Positions 54,323-64,000 of a DNA stretch of 64,000 bases are shown one piece after another (the first letter of the stretch is position 1; every line of letters begins with the position of its first letter). Under the pieces are notes generated by a model. That model was not told the DNA's origin. It did no database searches and saw nothing but the letters and a program-made list of their open reading frames with translations. This stretch comes from Shewanella marinintestina (GTDB taxonomy: Bacteria > Pseudomonadota > Gammaproteobacteria > Enterobacterales > Shewanellaceae): contig NZ_JAKILC010000007.1 of NCBI RefSeq assembly GCF_023283845.1, positions 1-64,000 on the forward strand, read 5' to 3'. A program made the position numbers and the translations under genes.

Positions 54323-55861
54323 TTAGTTCGCTAATGCTTCGACTATGTTCCAATCGGGGAGTTTATTGTTAATATCGGCACTTATTTTATCAGCGTCCCC
54401 GCGGATCACGATATAGGGCACATTGTTAAAAACTGAGCTGGCAATGCGTTGTAATTGCTTTGGCGTTAAATTGGCCAATCTGCTGGCTTCGCGTTGCTCT
54501 TGTTGTGAGCTATCACCGCGAATTAATAGCTTAATAGTGTCGAGCTCAAGCGCGCGATAGTTGCTTTGGCGCAGTATTTTCTGGCTAGTAAGATAGGTGG
54601 TTAACGCACTAAGTTCAGTGGTTGAGATTGGTGTTTCGGTGGCTAAGGCTAAATGGTCTAACACGCCATCAATAAATGCACCGGTGTGTTCAAGTTTAGT
54701 GCTGCCATAAAACTTGAGGGTGAGCGATAACGGGTTGTCAAAACAGCGACCGTAAATACCGTAGGTTAAGCCACGCACTTCGCGCAAATCGTAATACAAA
54801 CGGCCTGAGAAACTACGGCCAAGCCAGCTAGCCAGTAATTTACAATTTTGAATCGCATCAAGCTTGCTGTCCTTATCGCCATTATGGTCTGTAGGTTGAC
54901 TGAGTGGGTAGCCAATCCGAACCTGAGTTTGTACGCTACCGGGAGCATCAATTAGATATAAGATTTTATTAGTATTACTTGGCTCGACAAAAGCTGTTTT
55001 ACGGTCGCTACTCTGCGTCGATAATGCGTTTTTTGATGATGAATTGGCGGTTGAAGATAACCTAGGTACGTTTGTTATACTGCTAAATTGTTTAATAACA
55101 TTAGCGCTAAAATCAACATCTTGTTCTAGGCGTTTATCGGCAAAAAAAGCCCATTGGGATTGGGCGAAAATGCTGTCTCTAACCTTATTGAGTTTGGCTA
55201 AATCTAACTCATCAGCCAAGGTTTTATCATCGAGCGCTTGATTATAAATATGCCGCTCGCCAAGGATTTTTTGCGCCCATACATCGTCTATCTCTGCGCC
55301 GCTATAGGCGTTAATATGTTTGCCCAGTTTCAGCTGGCGTCGCACCTTAGCTATGTCTATTTCTGCTAGGCCATCATTTTGCCAAAACTGCATGAGTAAC
55401 TCGGTTGCTATTAGCGGCGAGTCAGGGCAATCAATACTCAATGTTAGGCTGTGCATGGTCGGCCGAATACGTAAACTCTCGGCGCAAGAGAGAGGTATTT
55501 GCTGCACTAACCAGTGTTTTTTCTCGCTAAAAGCATTAACTAACACATCGAGGTTGATCATTGGTTCGACGCTATAGGCCACGAGTGATAAGTGGTGCAG
55601 TTTTGATGGCGTATCGTTAAATAGATAGATTGCCAATGGCGATGTTTGCTCGTTAGCTAATGTGACTTGAGTGGCCGCTTGTAGAGGGTGATATTGCAAT
55701 GCTGTAACTTCAGGTGCGCCTGCTAATGCATCAAAAACAGGTAATTGCGGCTCGGCAGTGGCGGTAAATTCTACTTGGGTTTGCTGGCAGCCAACAGCAG
55801 TTAAAACTAGGCTGCTACATAGCGCTAATGCCGCCACTTTTATTGCTATCAATCTCATCAC
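54323..55861 (-). CDS. M16 family peptidase-like subunit without zinc site
   Basis: A 512-residue M16-type protein with a lipoprotein-like signal (VAALALCSSLVLTAVGC). The HxxEH zinc motif is absent, but the characteristic C-terminal pair LYYDLREVRGLTYGIYGRC is present. In M16B systems this type of subunit closes over the catalytic partner and helps bind substrate. Its start overlaps the end of the next upstream gene by 4 bp (ATGA type). The lipobox suggests anchoring at the membrane in the periplasm. Substrate unknown. Confidence 0.85.
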   Translation of the reverse strand: MMRLIAIKVAALALCSSLVLTAVGCQQTQVEFTATAEPQLPVFDALAGAPEVTALQYHPLQAATQVTLANEQTSPLAIYLFNDTPSKLHHLSLVAYSVEPMINLDVLVNAFSEKKHWLVQQIPLSCAESLRIRPTMHSLTLSIDCPDSPLIATELLMQFWQNDGLAEIDIAKVRRQLKLGKHINAYSGAEIDDVWAQKILGERHIYNQALDDKTLADELDLAKLNKVRDSIFAQSQWAFFADKRLEQDVDFSANVIKQFSSITNVPRLSSTANSSSKNALSTQSSDRKTAFVEPSNTNKILYLIDAPGSVQTQVRIGYPLSQPTDHNGDKDSKLDAIQNCKLLASWLGRSFSGRLYYDLREVRGLTYGIYGRCFDNPLSLTLKFYGSTKLEHTGAFIDGVLDHLALATETPISTTELSALTTYLTSQKILRQSNYRALELDTIKLLIRGDSSQQEQREASRLANLTPKQLQRIASSVFNNVPYIVIRGDADKISADINNKLPDWNIVEALAN

Positions 55862-57333
55862 ATTACGCTCTCTTCAAGGCTGTCAGTCAGGCCTTGTGGT
55901 AAGACTTCTAAAATCGATTTAGTGGCGCGAATATACCAAGGTGGCAGTAAATCTAATCTAACGTAACCACCAGTAAAGTAGGTTTGCACCGTAGCTTGTA
56001 GCTGCTTGGCGCTAACCGCATTGATCCGCTGCCAAGGACCGGTTAATGGATGTTGTTTATCTTGTGGCTGAGTGGCAGACAAGGCTTTAGCAAGGTGCAC
56101 TGGTGAATCTAATTGGGCTAACGCTTTATTGAGCCATACCTGTTTTAACTGGCATAGCTTAGCGTCAGTTATTGGCTCAGCGGCAAGCGAGTCAATTAAG
56201 CCTTCTACATTGTCCGTCAGTTGGTCAAGGGAGGTGCGAGCGCGAGGTACCAAGACCAAATTGGTCATGCCGTGATGAGTCATTTGCAAAGGGATGGAGT
56301 AACTGAGCAGTTGGTCTGGATCAGTAAGGCTGTGTTTTTGAATAAGACTACCACTATTTTGAAATAGATAGCTTTCAAGTAAGGTTAGCGCCGCAGCATC
56401 TGGTGAGTTACGCCCAGCGGTATGCCAAGCCAGTAACACCGCAGGCCAAGGCCCACGTTCATCAATAATTTCGCCATGTACTGCTTTGGGAGTGACCACT
56501 AAGTCACTGAGCTTGGACTGCTCAAACTCAGGAACTTGCCAGTCGCCAAACTGGTTATCTATCCAAGATTGGGTTTGAGGAGGAATATCACCAACTAAAC
56601 TTAGTTGCATGGCATCAGGGCGATAATAGCGCTGGTGGAATGCATTTAGGCTCATAGGTGTGGCCGCTTTGACATCAGCAATACTGCCAATTACCGCATG
56701 GCCATAGGGCGTACCTTCAACTTGGTCTAATAAAAACTCCATCGCACTGCGCACATAGGGCTGGTTATCTATGCTGGTAGCCATCTCTTCGAGTACCGCA
56801 CCTTGCTGATTTTTCACCGTGGTGTCATTGAGCGTTGGATAGCGAAAACGATCGGCTTCAAGCCATAGGCTTAGCTCAAGTGCTTGTGATGGAATGGTCA
56901 GATAATAGTTGGTGAAATCAAAAAAGGTGCTGGCATTAAACTGGCCGCTAAAAGCGCTCATGGTTTGGGTGTAGCTATCGCCCGGCGCATGTTCACTACC
57001 TTTAAACAGCATGTGCTCGAATAGGTGCGCGTAACCAGTTTGCCCCTTAATCTCATTGCGAGACCCGACATCAAACTGGCTAGCAATTGATACTACTTGC
57101 GTGTTTTCAAGCGCTAAAGTACGAACCTGTAAACCATTATCTAACCGTCGATATTGCAATCGCTGCTGAGCTGCATAAAGCGGCTTGGCAAGCGTGCCAA
57201 GGTCGCAGTGATTAGCCTCATTTATTGTTTGCGCATAGGAGGGCAAAGCAAGAGCCAAGGAGGAGAGTACAGCAAGACCTAATAGGGGATAGATCTTACT
57301 GTGAGCAATGACGTAGGTGATTAGTTGCTTCAC
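55858..57333 (-). CDS. M16 family zinc peptidase (catalytic subunit)
   Basis: A 491-residue secreted insulinase-family peptidase with signal peptide (LLGLAVLSSLALALPSYAQ). The inverted zinc motif HLFEH lies near residues 103-107, and the distal glutamate in AVLEEMATSIDN about 75 residues on completes the metal site. Further M16 blocks are GYAHLFEHMLFKGS, FDFTNYYLTIP and AFHQRYYRPDAMQLSLVGD. It overlaps the inactive partner by 4 bp, forming a heterodimeric periplasmic peptidase pair. Substrate unknown, probably peptides. Confidence 0.92.
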   Translation of the reverse strand: MKQLITYVIAHSKIYPLLGLAVLSSLALALPSYAQTINEANHCDLGTLAKPLYAAQQRLQYRRLDNGLQVRTLALENTQVVSIASQFDVGSRNEIKGQTGYAHLFEHMLFKGSEHAPGDSYTQTMSAFSGQFNASTFFDFTNYYLTIPSQALELSLWLEADRFRYPTLNDTTVKNQQGAVLEEMATSIDNQPYVRSAMEFLLDQVEGTPYGHAVIGSIADVKAATPMSLNAFHQRYYRPDAMQLSLVGDIPPQTQSWIDNQFGDWQVPEFEQSKLSDLVVTPKAVHGEIIDERGPWPAVLLAWHTAGRNSPDAAALTLLESYLFQNSGSLIQKHSLTDPDQLLSYSIPLQMTHHGMTNLVLVPRARTSLDQLTDNVEGLIDSLAAEPITDAKLCQLKQVWLNKALAQLDSPVHLAKALSATQPQDKQHPLTGPWQRINAVSAKQLQATVQTYFTGGYVRLDLLPPWYIRATKSILEVLPQGLTDSLEESVM

Positions 57334-57428
57334 TGAGTATTAATCCCTTTTAACGGCTTTGAGCGCCAATAAACTCCTTAAGTTATATCAGCTTAATTTA
57401 CGCTCTGCCACAGTCGATAACGCTTGGC

Positions 57429-58982
57429 TTATTTCAGGCCAATACGTTTGGCAAGGCGATGTAAATTGCCTGAGTCTAAATCTAGCGCCCTTGCGGTGGC
57501 TGCCCAGTTATTGCCATTAGCGGCTAAAGCTTGGCGAATATATTGTGCCTGAAAGTTTTCAGTAGCTTGTTTAAGCGTTTGCTTAATATTAGTCTGCGAC
57601 AAGGTCGATTTTGAGCCTGTGCTCGTCGGTACAGCGGCAATGCTTTTGCTTTGCTGATTATAAAAATCAAAGTGCTGCGGTCTTATCAAGGCAATATTTG
57701 ATTGAGCTTCGGCGCGGGCTAACACCGCAGCGCGATGGATCACATGTTCAAGTTCGCGCACGTTGCCCGGCCAATCGTAATGGTTGAGTTGAGTGATACT
57801 ATCAGGGCTGAGTCTTAAACTCTTTAAGCCCAGTTTTTGCCTGCTGCGCTCGATAAAGAATCCGCTTAATAAGATCACATCGCCTTCACGCTCATTCAGT
57901 GGTGGCACTATGATGGGGAACACGCTTAAGCGGTGGTATAAGTCGGCTCTAAAGCGTCCGGCTAATACTTCTTGTTTGAGGTCTTTATTGGTGGCGGCAA
58001 TAATACGCACATCGACTTTTAAGCTTTTATCAGAACCGACTTTCTGTAAGTCGCCATATTGTAATACCCGCAGTAATTTGGATTGTAGCGACAAAGGTAA
58101 CTCGCCAATTTCATCTAAAAACAGCGTGCCGTTATCGGCAATTTCAAACTTACCACTACGGTGGCTAATCGCGCCGGTAAACGCGCCTTTTACATGACCA
58201 AAAAGCTCGCTCTCTGCTACGGATTCCGGTAATGCGGCGCAGTTTAAATACACCAGTGGTTTATTCGCGCGCAGCGACCCCTGATGAATCGACTTCGCAA
58301 CTAGCTCTTTACCTGTCCCTGTATCGCCTAAAATCAACACATTTAAATCAGTATTGGCGACAACGCTAAGCTCGGTTTGCAAGTTCTGCATCGCATGAGA
58401 TTGGCCAATAAGCTCTACCTGCGCGTCTAAACTAGTTTGATTAAATGCAGAGGGTACTTGTGATTGCGCTGCTTGTTTTTCAAGTTTATCAATCAGTAAG
58501 GCGTTGTTGAGTGAAGCTGAGGCGATAGCGCTTAAGGTGCGCAATTCATTATCGCTAAAGGCATTAAATTGGTTTGGATCAAAGCCATCAATGGTGACGG
58601 CGCCAATCAATGTGCCCTCGGCTAGCAGGGGCAAGCCGATGCAGGCATGCACCATTAAGTGTTCATGTTGATGAGGGATTAAACCATCATAAGGATCAGG
58701 CAATTCGCTGTTGGCAGGAAATCGCACTACATCACCAGCGCGAGCAATGGCTTCAAGGCGAGGGTGCTCAGATAGAATAAAGCGTCTACCCAGTACATCA
58801 GGGCTGAGGCCATCAATCGCTAGCGGAGTAAACTGTTGCCCAGTAAATTGCAGCAGCGCCGCCGCATCACAATGTAGAGTTTGTCTGACTGTATCCAGTA
58901 GCCTTGAGAACCTGTCGTGATCCGACAATCCAGAGGTGATATCCAGCGCAATACGGGTAAGGTCGCTTTGGCTCAGTGACAT
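57429..58982 (-). CDS. norR: Nitric oxide-responsive sigma54 activator NorR
   Basis: A 517-residue enhancer-binding protein. The N-terminal GAF domain (about 1-165) carries the segments that form the non-heme iron site in E. coli Nor[13 protein letters not shown] and VHACIGLPL with its cysteine. The AAA+ domain has GDTGTGKE, the sigma54-contact loop [15 protein letters not shown] and the arginine finger region. A C-terminal Fis-type helix-turn-helix follows ([25 protein letters not shown]). NorR activates nitric oxide detoxification genes; none (norV, norW, norB, hmp) is seen adjacent, and its own target is outside the window or elsewhere. Confidence 0.93.
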   Translation of the reverse strand: MSLSQSDLTRIALDITSGLSDHDRFSRLLDTVRQTLHCDAAALLQFTGQQFTPLAIDGLSPDVLGRRFILSEHPRLEAIARAGDVVRFPANSELPDPYDGLIPHQHEHLMVHACIGLPLLAEGTLIGAVTIDGFDPNQFNAFSDNELRTLSAIASASLNNALLIDKLEKQAAQSQVPSAFNQTSLDAQVELIGQSHAMQNLQTELSVVANTDLNVLILGDTGTGKELVAKSIHQGSLRANKPLVYLNCAALPESVAESELFGHVKGAFTGAISHRSGKFEIADNGTLFLDEIGELPLSLQSKLLRVLQYGDLQKVGSDKSLKVDVRIIAATNKDLKQEVLAGRFRADLYHRLSVFPIIVPPLNEREGDVILLSGFFIERSRQKLGLKSLRLSPDSITQLNHYDWPGNVRELEHVIHRAAVLARAEAQSNIALIRPQHFDFYNQQSKSIAAVPTSTGSKSTLSQTNIKQTLKQATENFQAQYIRQALAANGNNWAATARALDLDSGNLHRLAKRIGLK

Positions 58983-59171
58983 AGGGGCTCCAACTTTAGG
59001 TTAGTTCGTTAACCTCGGACGAGTATTTTAGCTGCTATCTCTTATTGCTGATTAGAGTATCAGCTTAGGTTAATAGGGTGTCTTTTTAACAGTATTTAGC
59101 TCGCGGGGATTAATGTCAATTTTACAGTTTGACTCAAGTTGGGGAGTTAGATTACATCTATGGCTGGTATG
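58983..59171. other. norR upstream region
   Basis: About 190 bp before the hairpin string. It carries the norR promoter. No paired GTCA-N3-TGAC site was found, so autogenous control by NorR is not supported by sight. Confidence 0.4.
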
Positions 59172-59354
59172 GTGGCTTTGCCACATAAGACTTTTAAGGC
59201 ATCAAACGAAGTTTGACCTGTAACTAAATCAAACTTCGTTTGATAAAGGGTCGTGAGCTGGAAGCTCACGACCTTAGTCAGGCGCAGCCTGATGCATTAA
59301 AAGGTCAAGCGAAGCTTGATTGCTTAAAACATAGTTTGTTAGACGAAGTCTAAC
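59172..59354. repeat. String of seven mini-hairpins with 3-base loops
   Basis: Perfect stems at 59172-59184 (GTGGC, loop TTT), 59202-59216 (TCAAAC, loop GAA), 59228-59244 (ATCAAAC, loop TTC), 59249-59273 (11-bp stem GGTCGTGAGCT, loop GGA), 59278-59292 (TCAGGC, loop GCA), 59305-59319 (TCAAGC, loop GAA) and 59338-59354 (GTTAGAC, loop GAA). All loops are three bases. Several stems match those at 41946-42087 and 44177-44217. Confidence 0.92.
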
Positions 59355-59393
59355 TGCCAAAGCCCAGCCTGAATGCGTTAATGCAAACCTAAA

Positions 59394-60320
59394 CTACTTA
59401 TACAGCGAAGCATCGCCTTTATTCGGCCGGGTCTTAAACCGTCTATGCAACCACATGTATTGTGGTTTGTTACGGCTAATCGTTTCTTCAATAATCCTAT
59501 TACCGCGTTTAGCATCTTCGACTTCATTTTCACCGGGGAAGTTATCTAACGCCGGTTGGATCTCAATATTGTAGCCGGTGTCATCACTATTACGTTCAAC
59601 AAAGAAAGGTAATACTTTGGCTTTGCCTAGCTTAGCAAGAGTTGTCGCACCGGTAATGGTTGCGGCGTCGGGAACATTAAAGAAAGGGATGAAAATAGCG
59701 CTTGAACGGCCGAAATCTTGGTCGGCGGTGTACCAGATAACATTGGGGGCTCTAAGGCTGCGAACCATCTGACGTAGGTCGCGTTTGGGGACTAAGGCCT
59801 TGTTTGAACGCAGGCGGCCTTTAACTTGCAGATATTCCATTAAAGGGTTGTTGTGCGGGCGGTAAACACCGACTCCGGGTTGAAACTGGCCAAAAATTCG
59901 GGCGCCCATTTCTAGGGGCAGACAATGGACGGCAAATAGAATCACACCTTGGCCATTGTCTAACGTCTGTTGCACATGCTCTTGGCCTGCTATGGTCATG
60001 TGCTGCTGGATCTTTTCATCTGACCACCACCAGGCATTGACCGTATCGAAGATGGCTTTACCGGTTTCTTCAAAATTCAGCTTGAGTAACTTTTCTATTT
60101 CATCCTTGGGCATATCGGGGAAACACAGTTCTAGATTACGTCTGGCTGTCTTAGCTCGGCCACCGACAAGTTTCATCCCTAAACGACCCAGACCCGTGCC
60201 GAGTTTCATTTGTACTCGTAGCGGTAATAGCTGAGTGAGTCGCATAAAACCAACGCCTAACCATAAGAGCCAGTACTTTGGATGATAAAGATGAGTTGAA
60301 AATTGAGCTTTTTCTACCAC
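59394..60320 (-). CDS. lpxL: Lipid A lauroyl acyltransferase LpxL
   Basis: A 308-residue inner-membrane acyltransferase adding a secondary fatty acid to Kdo-lipid A. It matches E. coli LpxL along its length: FSTHLYHPKYWLLWLGVG (membrane helix), RRNLELCFP, the catalytic HX4E in VHCLPLEMGAR near residue 131, GVYRPHNNPLMEYLQ, RLRSNKALV and the end QYMWLHRRFKTRP. It is divergent from hldE, whose product makes the heptose of the LPS core, so the pair serves LPS synthesis. Confidence 0.93.
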   Translation of the reverse strand: MVEKAQFSTHLYHPKYWLLWLGVGFMRLTQLLPLRVQMKLGTGLGRLGMKLVGGRAKTARRNLELCFPDMPKDEIEKLLKLNFEETGKAIFDTVNAWWWSDEKIQQHMTIAGQEHVQQTLDNGQGVILFAVHCLPLEMGARIFGQFQPGVGVYRPHNNPLMEYLQVKGRLRSNKALVPKRDLRQMVRSLRAPNVIWYTADQDFGRSSAIFIPFFNVPDAATITGATTLAKLGKAKVLPFFVERNSDDTGYNIEIQPALDNFPGENEVEDAKRGNRIIEETISRNKPQYMWLHRRFKTRPNKGDASLYK

Positions 60321-60413
60321 GTAATTCTCGAATCCATTGAAAAATTACTCATTATTCTAACTCAAAATCGATTAAAATTAGGTACAATCACTATTAAATT
60401 TTGTGAAAGATAA

Positions 60414-61850
<1,437 letters not shown>

Positions 61851-61863
61851 AGGTTTAGCATAA

Positions 61864-62781
61864 GTGATAAGCTCGTTGGCTGTTGCGGCGGTTAGTGTAA
61901 TCGTCAATGCTACCGTCAGTGTTGTGGCTGTTGCCACAACACCTTTAGCAACGCCAAGTGAGTTTTTATGGGCCGAGATCGGCCCTAAAAAAGCCTTAGT
62001 TTGTAAGCTACAACAGCTTGAACCTTGTTTGAATAATCTTCCTGCTTCTGTGCGTAGCCAGTTACCGTCCGCCAGTTATCAATTTCACGCCTTGTTAGCG
62101 CAGCGCGGTGCTATGGTGCTGCCTTTACACGATGCGAGCATTGCTGGCTTAGTGATCACTGATTTTGCCAAGATTCCAAAATATCAAACCATTAATTGGG
62201 GCGTGGGATATTTCTCTTTAGCACTCGATAAACAAGCGGAGCTGACTTATTGGCATGAGCTGGGTCACTTATACGCTATTGATGCATTAAGTCGCCAAGA
62301 CAAAACAATTGCAAATCCATATCAGCATGAGTGGTTAGCAGATGTCTATTTAGTGTGGCGCATTGCTCATGAAACCAATAGCTTAGATTTAGCTTGGCAG
62401 CAGTACCATAGGCGTAATTTAGCTGCGATGGCGGATAGCGAGTTTATGTCGCATTGGTCGGTGCCTGTTTTAGCGCAAATATTGGCAACTTACTCGGTAG
62501 CTCAGTTGCAGCAATTTAGCGATTTCAATGAGTTTTGGCAGGATTTTTCAGGCAAGTTAGTGTTGCATGACAACGACACTCTTGATGAGTTTTCTAGCTT
62601 AATGCAGCGCACGTTTGGTGCAGGTACTGTGCAGCCGTTACCGGGATATATGTATTGGCGCAAACCTAAACTGGGGCAATACCTAAAACCGACTCTAGTG
62701 CGTATTATGGGGCTAAGTGCGGCGCAATCATGGTTAGCGGAGCAGCAGATGGCGGGTGAAACTGAAGTGGAACATTATTAG
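61864..62781 (+). CDS. Secreted protein with a HExxH zinc-peptidase motif
   Basis: A 305-residue protein with an N-terminal hydrophobic leader (MISSLAVAAVSVIVNATVSVVAVA), probably a signal peptide. A HELGHLYAIDAL motif lies near residues 138-149, and a third ligand candidate in HEWLADVY is about 25 residues on, the spacing of gluzincin-type zinc peptidases. No named family is recognised. The start is a GTG at 61864, 13 bp after hldE, with only a distant AAGG. The role is open: it could process an envelope protein, since it sits next to LPS genes. The metal site and peptidase activity are inferred. Confidence 0.75.
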   Translation: MISSLAVAAVSVIVNATVSVVAVATTPLATPSEFLWAEIGPKKALVCKLQQLEPCLNNLPASVRSQLPSASYQFHALLAQRGAMVLPLHDASIAGLVITDFAKIPKYQTINWGVGYFSLALDKQAELTYWHELGHLYAIDALSRQDKTIANPYQHEWLADVYLVWRIAHETNSLDLAWQQYHRRNLAAMADSEFMSHWSVPVLAQILATYSVAQLQQFSDFNEFWQDFSGKLVLHDNDTLDEFSSLMQRTFGAGTVQPLPGYMYWRKPKLGQYLKPTLVRIMGLSAAQSWLAEQQMAGETEVEHY

Positions 62782-62947
62782 TTTGTGGTCATCTTTAGCG
62801 CTCTACCTTGTGAAGGTTAGGTTTTTTGTCGGGAGTTTTTGACCGACTTGCTGAACCTTAGCTGAATGAGGCGTCGATTGTATGGCACAACTAAGGTTTT
62901 CCTAAAGTGCATTTGTTAGAGTCGTTGTATGTCGATTTTAATAAAGT

Positions 62948-63445
62948 ATGGTTATGGCAAAGCGTTCAAAAGTGGCAACTAAGCAAACGGTACAGCAGAT
63001 CTTAGACGAAGCGATGAAACAGATCTTGGAGCTGGGTTATGATGCAATGTCATACTCGACACTGTCTGCAGCAACGGGCATTAGCCGCACTGGGATTAGT
63101 CACCATTTTCCTCATAAAATCGATTTTCTGCAGCAGCTGGATCCCCGCATAGGCGAATTGTTTATTGATTGCTTAGACTTTTCCAATGCTCAATCGCTAC
63201 AAGCCTCATGGAAGACCTCGTTAAATAATACCCGTTTCAGGGCTATCATACGTTTGTACTTTTCGTTGTGTGGTTCTAACCAACTAAATCTTGAAAACTA
63301 CAAAGCCATTTCGCTTGCTAGTGACCATGCAGCTGAAACTCTCGGTGAACCAGGACGTTTATTAGTGAGTGCTTTAGTTGGGCAGAGCGCGATAAGATTA
63401 CTGGCTACACCAAATGATAGTGAGTGCAATTTACTGGTTAGTTAA
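62948..63445 (+). CDS. TetR family transcriptional regulator
   Basis: A 165-residue regulator, on the short side for TetR proteins (usually 180-220). The N-terminal DNA-binding domain is typical: QILDEAMKQILELGYDAMSYSTLSAATGISRTGISHHFPHKIDFL. The C-terminal ligand domain is compact. The frame begins MVMAKRSK, and the second ATG at 62954 is equally possible. It has no obvious target gene alongside; the next gene downstream is a membrane protein, so any link is speculative. Confidence 0.85.
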   Translation: MVMAKRSKVATKQTVQQILDEAMKQILELGYDAMSYSTLSAATGISRTGISHHFPHKIDFLQQLDPRIGELFIDCLDFSNAQSLQASWKTSLNNTRFRAIIRLYFSLCGSNQLNLENYKAISLASDHAAETLGEPGRLLVSALVGQSAIRLLATPNDSECNLLVS

Positions 63446-63676
63446 TCTGCTGTATTCCTTTGCTAGCACAATAAGCTATAGGTAGTCATGATGACGCTGC
63501 TGCTTTGCGTTTTTGTCTATTAAAGGCTGTTTATTTTTTAGTATTAAGTTTAATTATCTATCTAGATCCTGTGTGTTCATCCATGTACACTGCCCGCTTT
63601 AAATCGTCCCTCGTTTAAAATTTAAGCCGTTATGAGTCTAAGGCGGATACAGCCTGTTAGTCATGCTCGGGGGAGT
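63446..63676. other. Short intergenic region before the last gene
   Basis: About 230 bp between the TetR gene and the cut-off membrane protein gene. It presumably carries the latter's promoter. No further feature was recognised. Confidence 0.4.
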
Positions 63677-64000
63677 ATGTGCAGCAAAAAAGGAGTCGTG
63701 CACGATATGGAAGTCAAACCAAAAGCGCCACCTACGGTAGAGTCTGTTAAACGTTTTCCAAAGTTAGATAACCAAGAATTAGTGAAAACCAGTTTTTGGG
63801 TCAGCCAGTTTTTTATGATTATTGCTACTGTCGCTGGAGTCTACTTGGCTGCTCAAGAAGGTTTGAGCCAAGCGATAAAATTTGATGATTTAAGCAACAA
63901 ACAAAATAACTATTATCTGCGTTATGCTTTATACGATGAAGTAAAAGACAATATCGATACGATAAATGTTTATGCCGATACGCTGACAAAAGGCAGCAGT
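63677..64000 (+). CDS. Membrane protein of unknown function, cut by window end
   Basis: An open frame running off the right edge, at least 108 residues. After a charged start there is one membrane helix (VSQFFMIIATVAGVYLAAQEGL), then a soluble region (LSNKQNNYYLRYALYDEVKDNIDTI). Two in-frame starts compete: an ATG at 63677 after GGGGAG (only one base away) and an ATG at 63707 after AAGGAG with a 12-base gap. The layout fits a single-pass membrane protein with a periplasmic domain. No family recognised. Confidence 0.7.
   Translation, partial: MCSKKGVVHDMEVKPKAPPTVESVKRFPKLDNQELVKTSFWVSQFFMIIATVAGVYLAAQEGLSQAIKFDDLSNKQNNYYLRYALYDEVKDNIDTINVYADTLTKGSS

Overview
The window looks like the chromosome of a Shewanella (marine gammaproteobacterium) at moderate GC. 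The assignment rests on Gammaproteobacteria-type synteny (prkB-yheU-yheT, yheS/yheV, ygiM-like/ygiF/glnE/hldE), a tandem pair of Cache-type chemoreceptors, a PutA without the N-terminal DNA-binding domain, and intergenic repeats made of mini-hairpins. No rRNA, tRNA, CRISPR array, prophage or complete insertion sequence was recognised.

Layout. 1-970: a tandem array of about twelve 81-82 bp units, reaching the left edge. 1.0-8.7 kb: prkB, yheU, yheT, a Tat-type small subunit with a GMC oxidoreductase, a TIGR02444 protein, the ABC-F ATPase yheS and the zinc-ribbon gene yheV. 9.2-13.6 kb: the DEAD-box helicases dbpA and rhlE and two small DUF genes. 13.9-17.5 kb: cydDC, with an FNR-like box upstream. 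17.6-25 kb: two paralogous chemoreceptors and putA. 25.6-30.1 kb: an SH3-domain envelope protein, a Pit phosphate transporter with its DUF47 partner, and the triphosphatase ygiF. 30.2-37.1 kb: a minus-strand envelope/polyamine-type cluster (lipoprotein, DUF350 membrane protein, membrane-anchored spermidine-synthase-like enzyme, yjfI, PspA-like yjfJ, yjfK, a small unknown protein and a K+-channel-like protein). Two of its promoters carry the same 13-bp palindrome in the same position. 37.4-40.3 kb: glnE.

40.3-59.4 kb is the accessory part. It holds a DUF4347-like orphan, small lipoproteins and membrane proteins embedded in strings of mini-hairpins and REP-like repeats, a BspA-type LRR protein, a ZapE/AFG1 ATPase, a complete D-serine locus (dsdC, dsdX, dsdA), a chromosomal ParM/ParR pair, an M16 peptidase pair and norR. 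59.4-64 kb: lpxL diverging from hldE, a secreted HExxH protein, a TetR regulator and the start of a membrane protein cut by the window end.

In E. coli ygiF, glnE and hldE are neighbours. Here the yjf-type cluster separates ygiF from glnE, and about 20 kb of accessory DNA separates glnE from hldE, so both junctions look like insertion points. The most interesting parts are the yjf/PspA cluster with its shared operator, the chromosomal ParMR locus with a 13-bp inverted repeat, the strings of three-base-loop hairpins and the 81-bp array.
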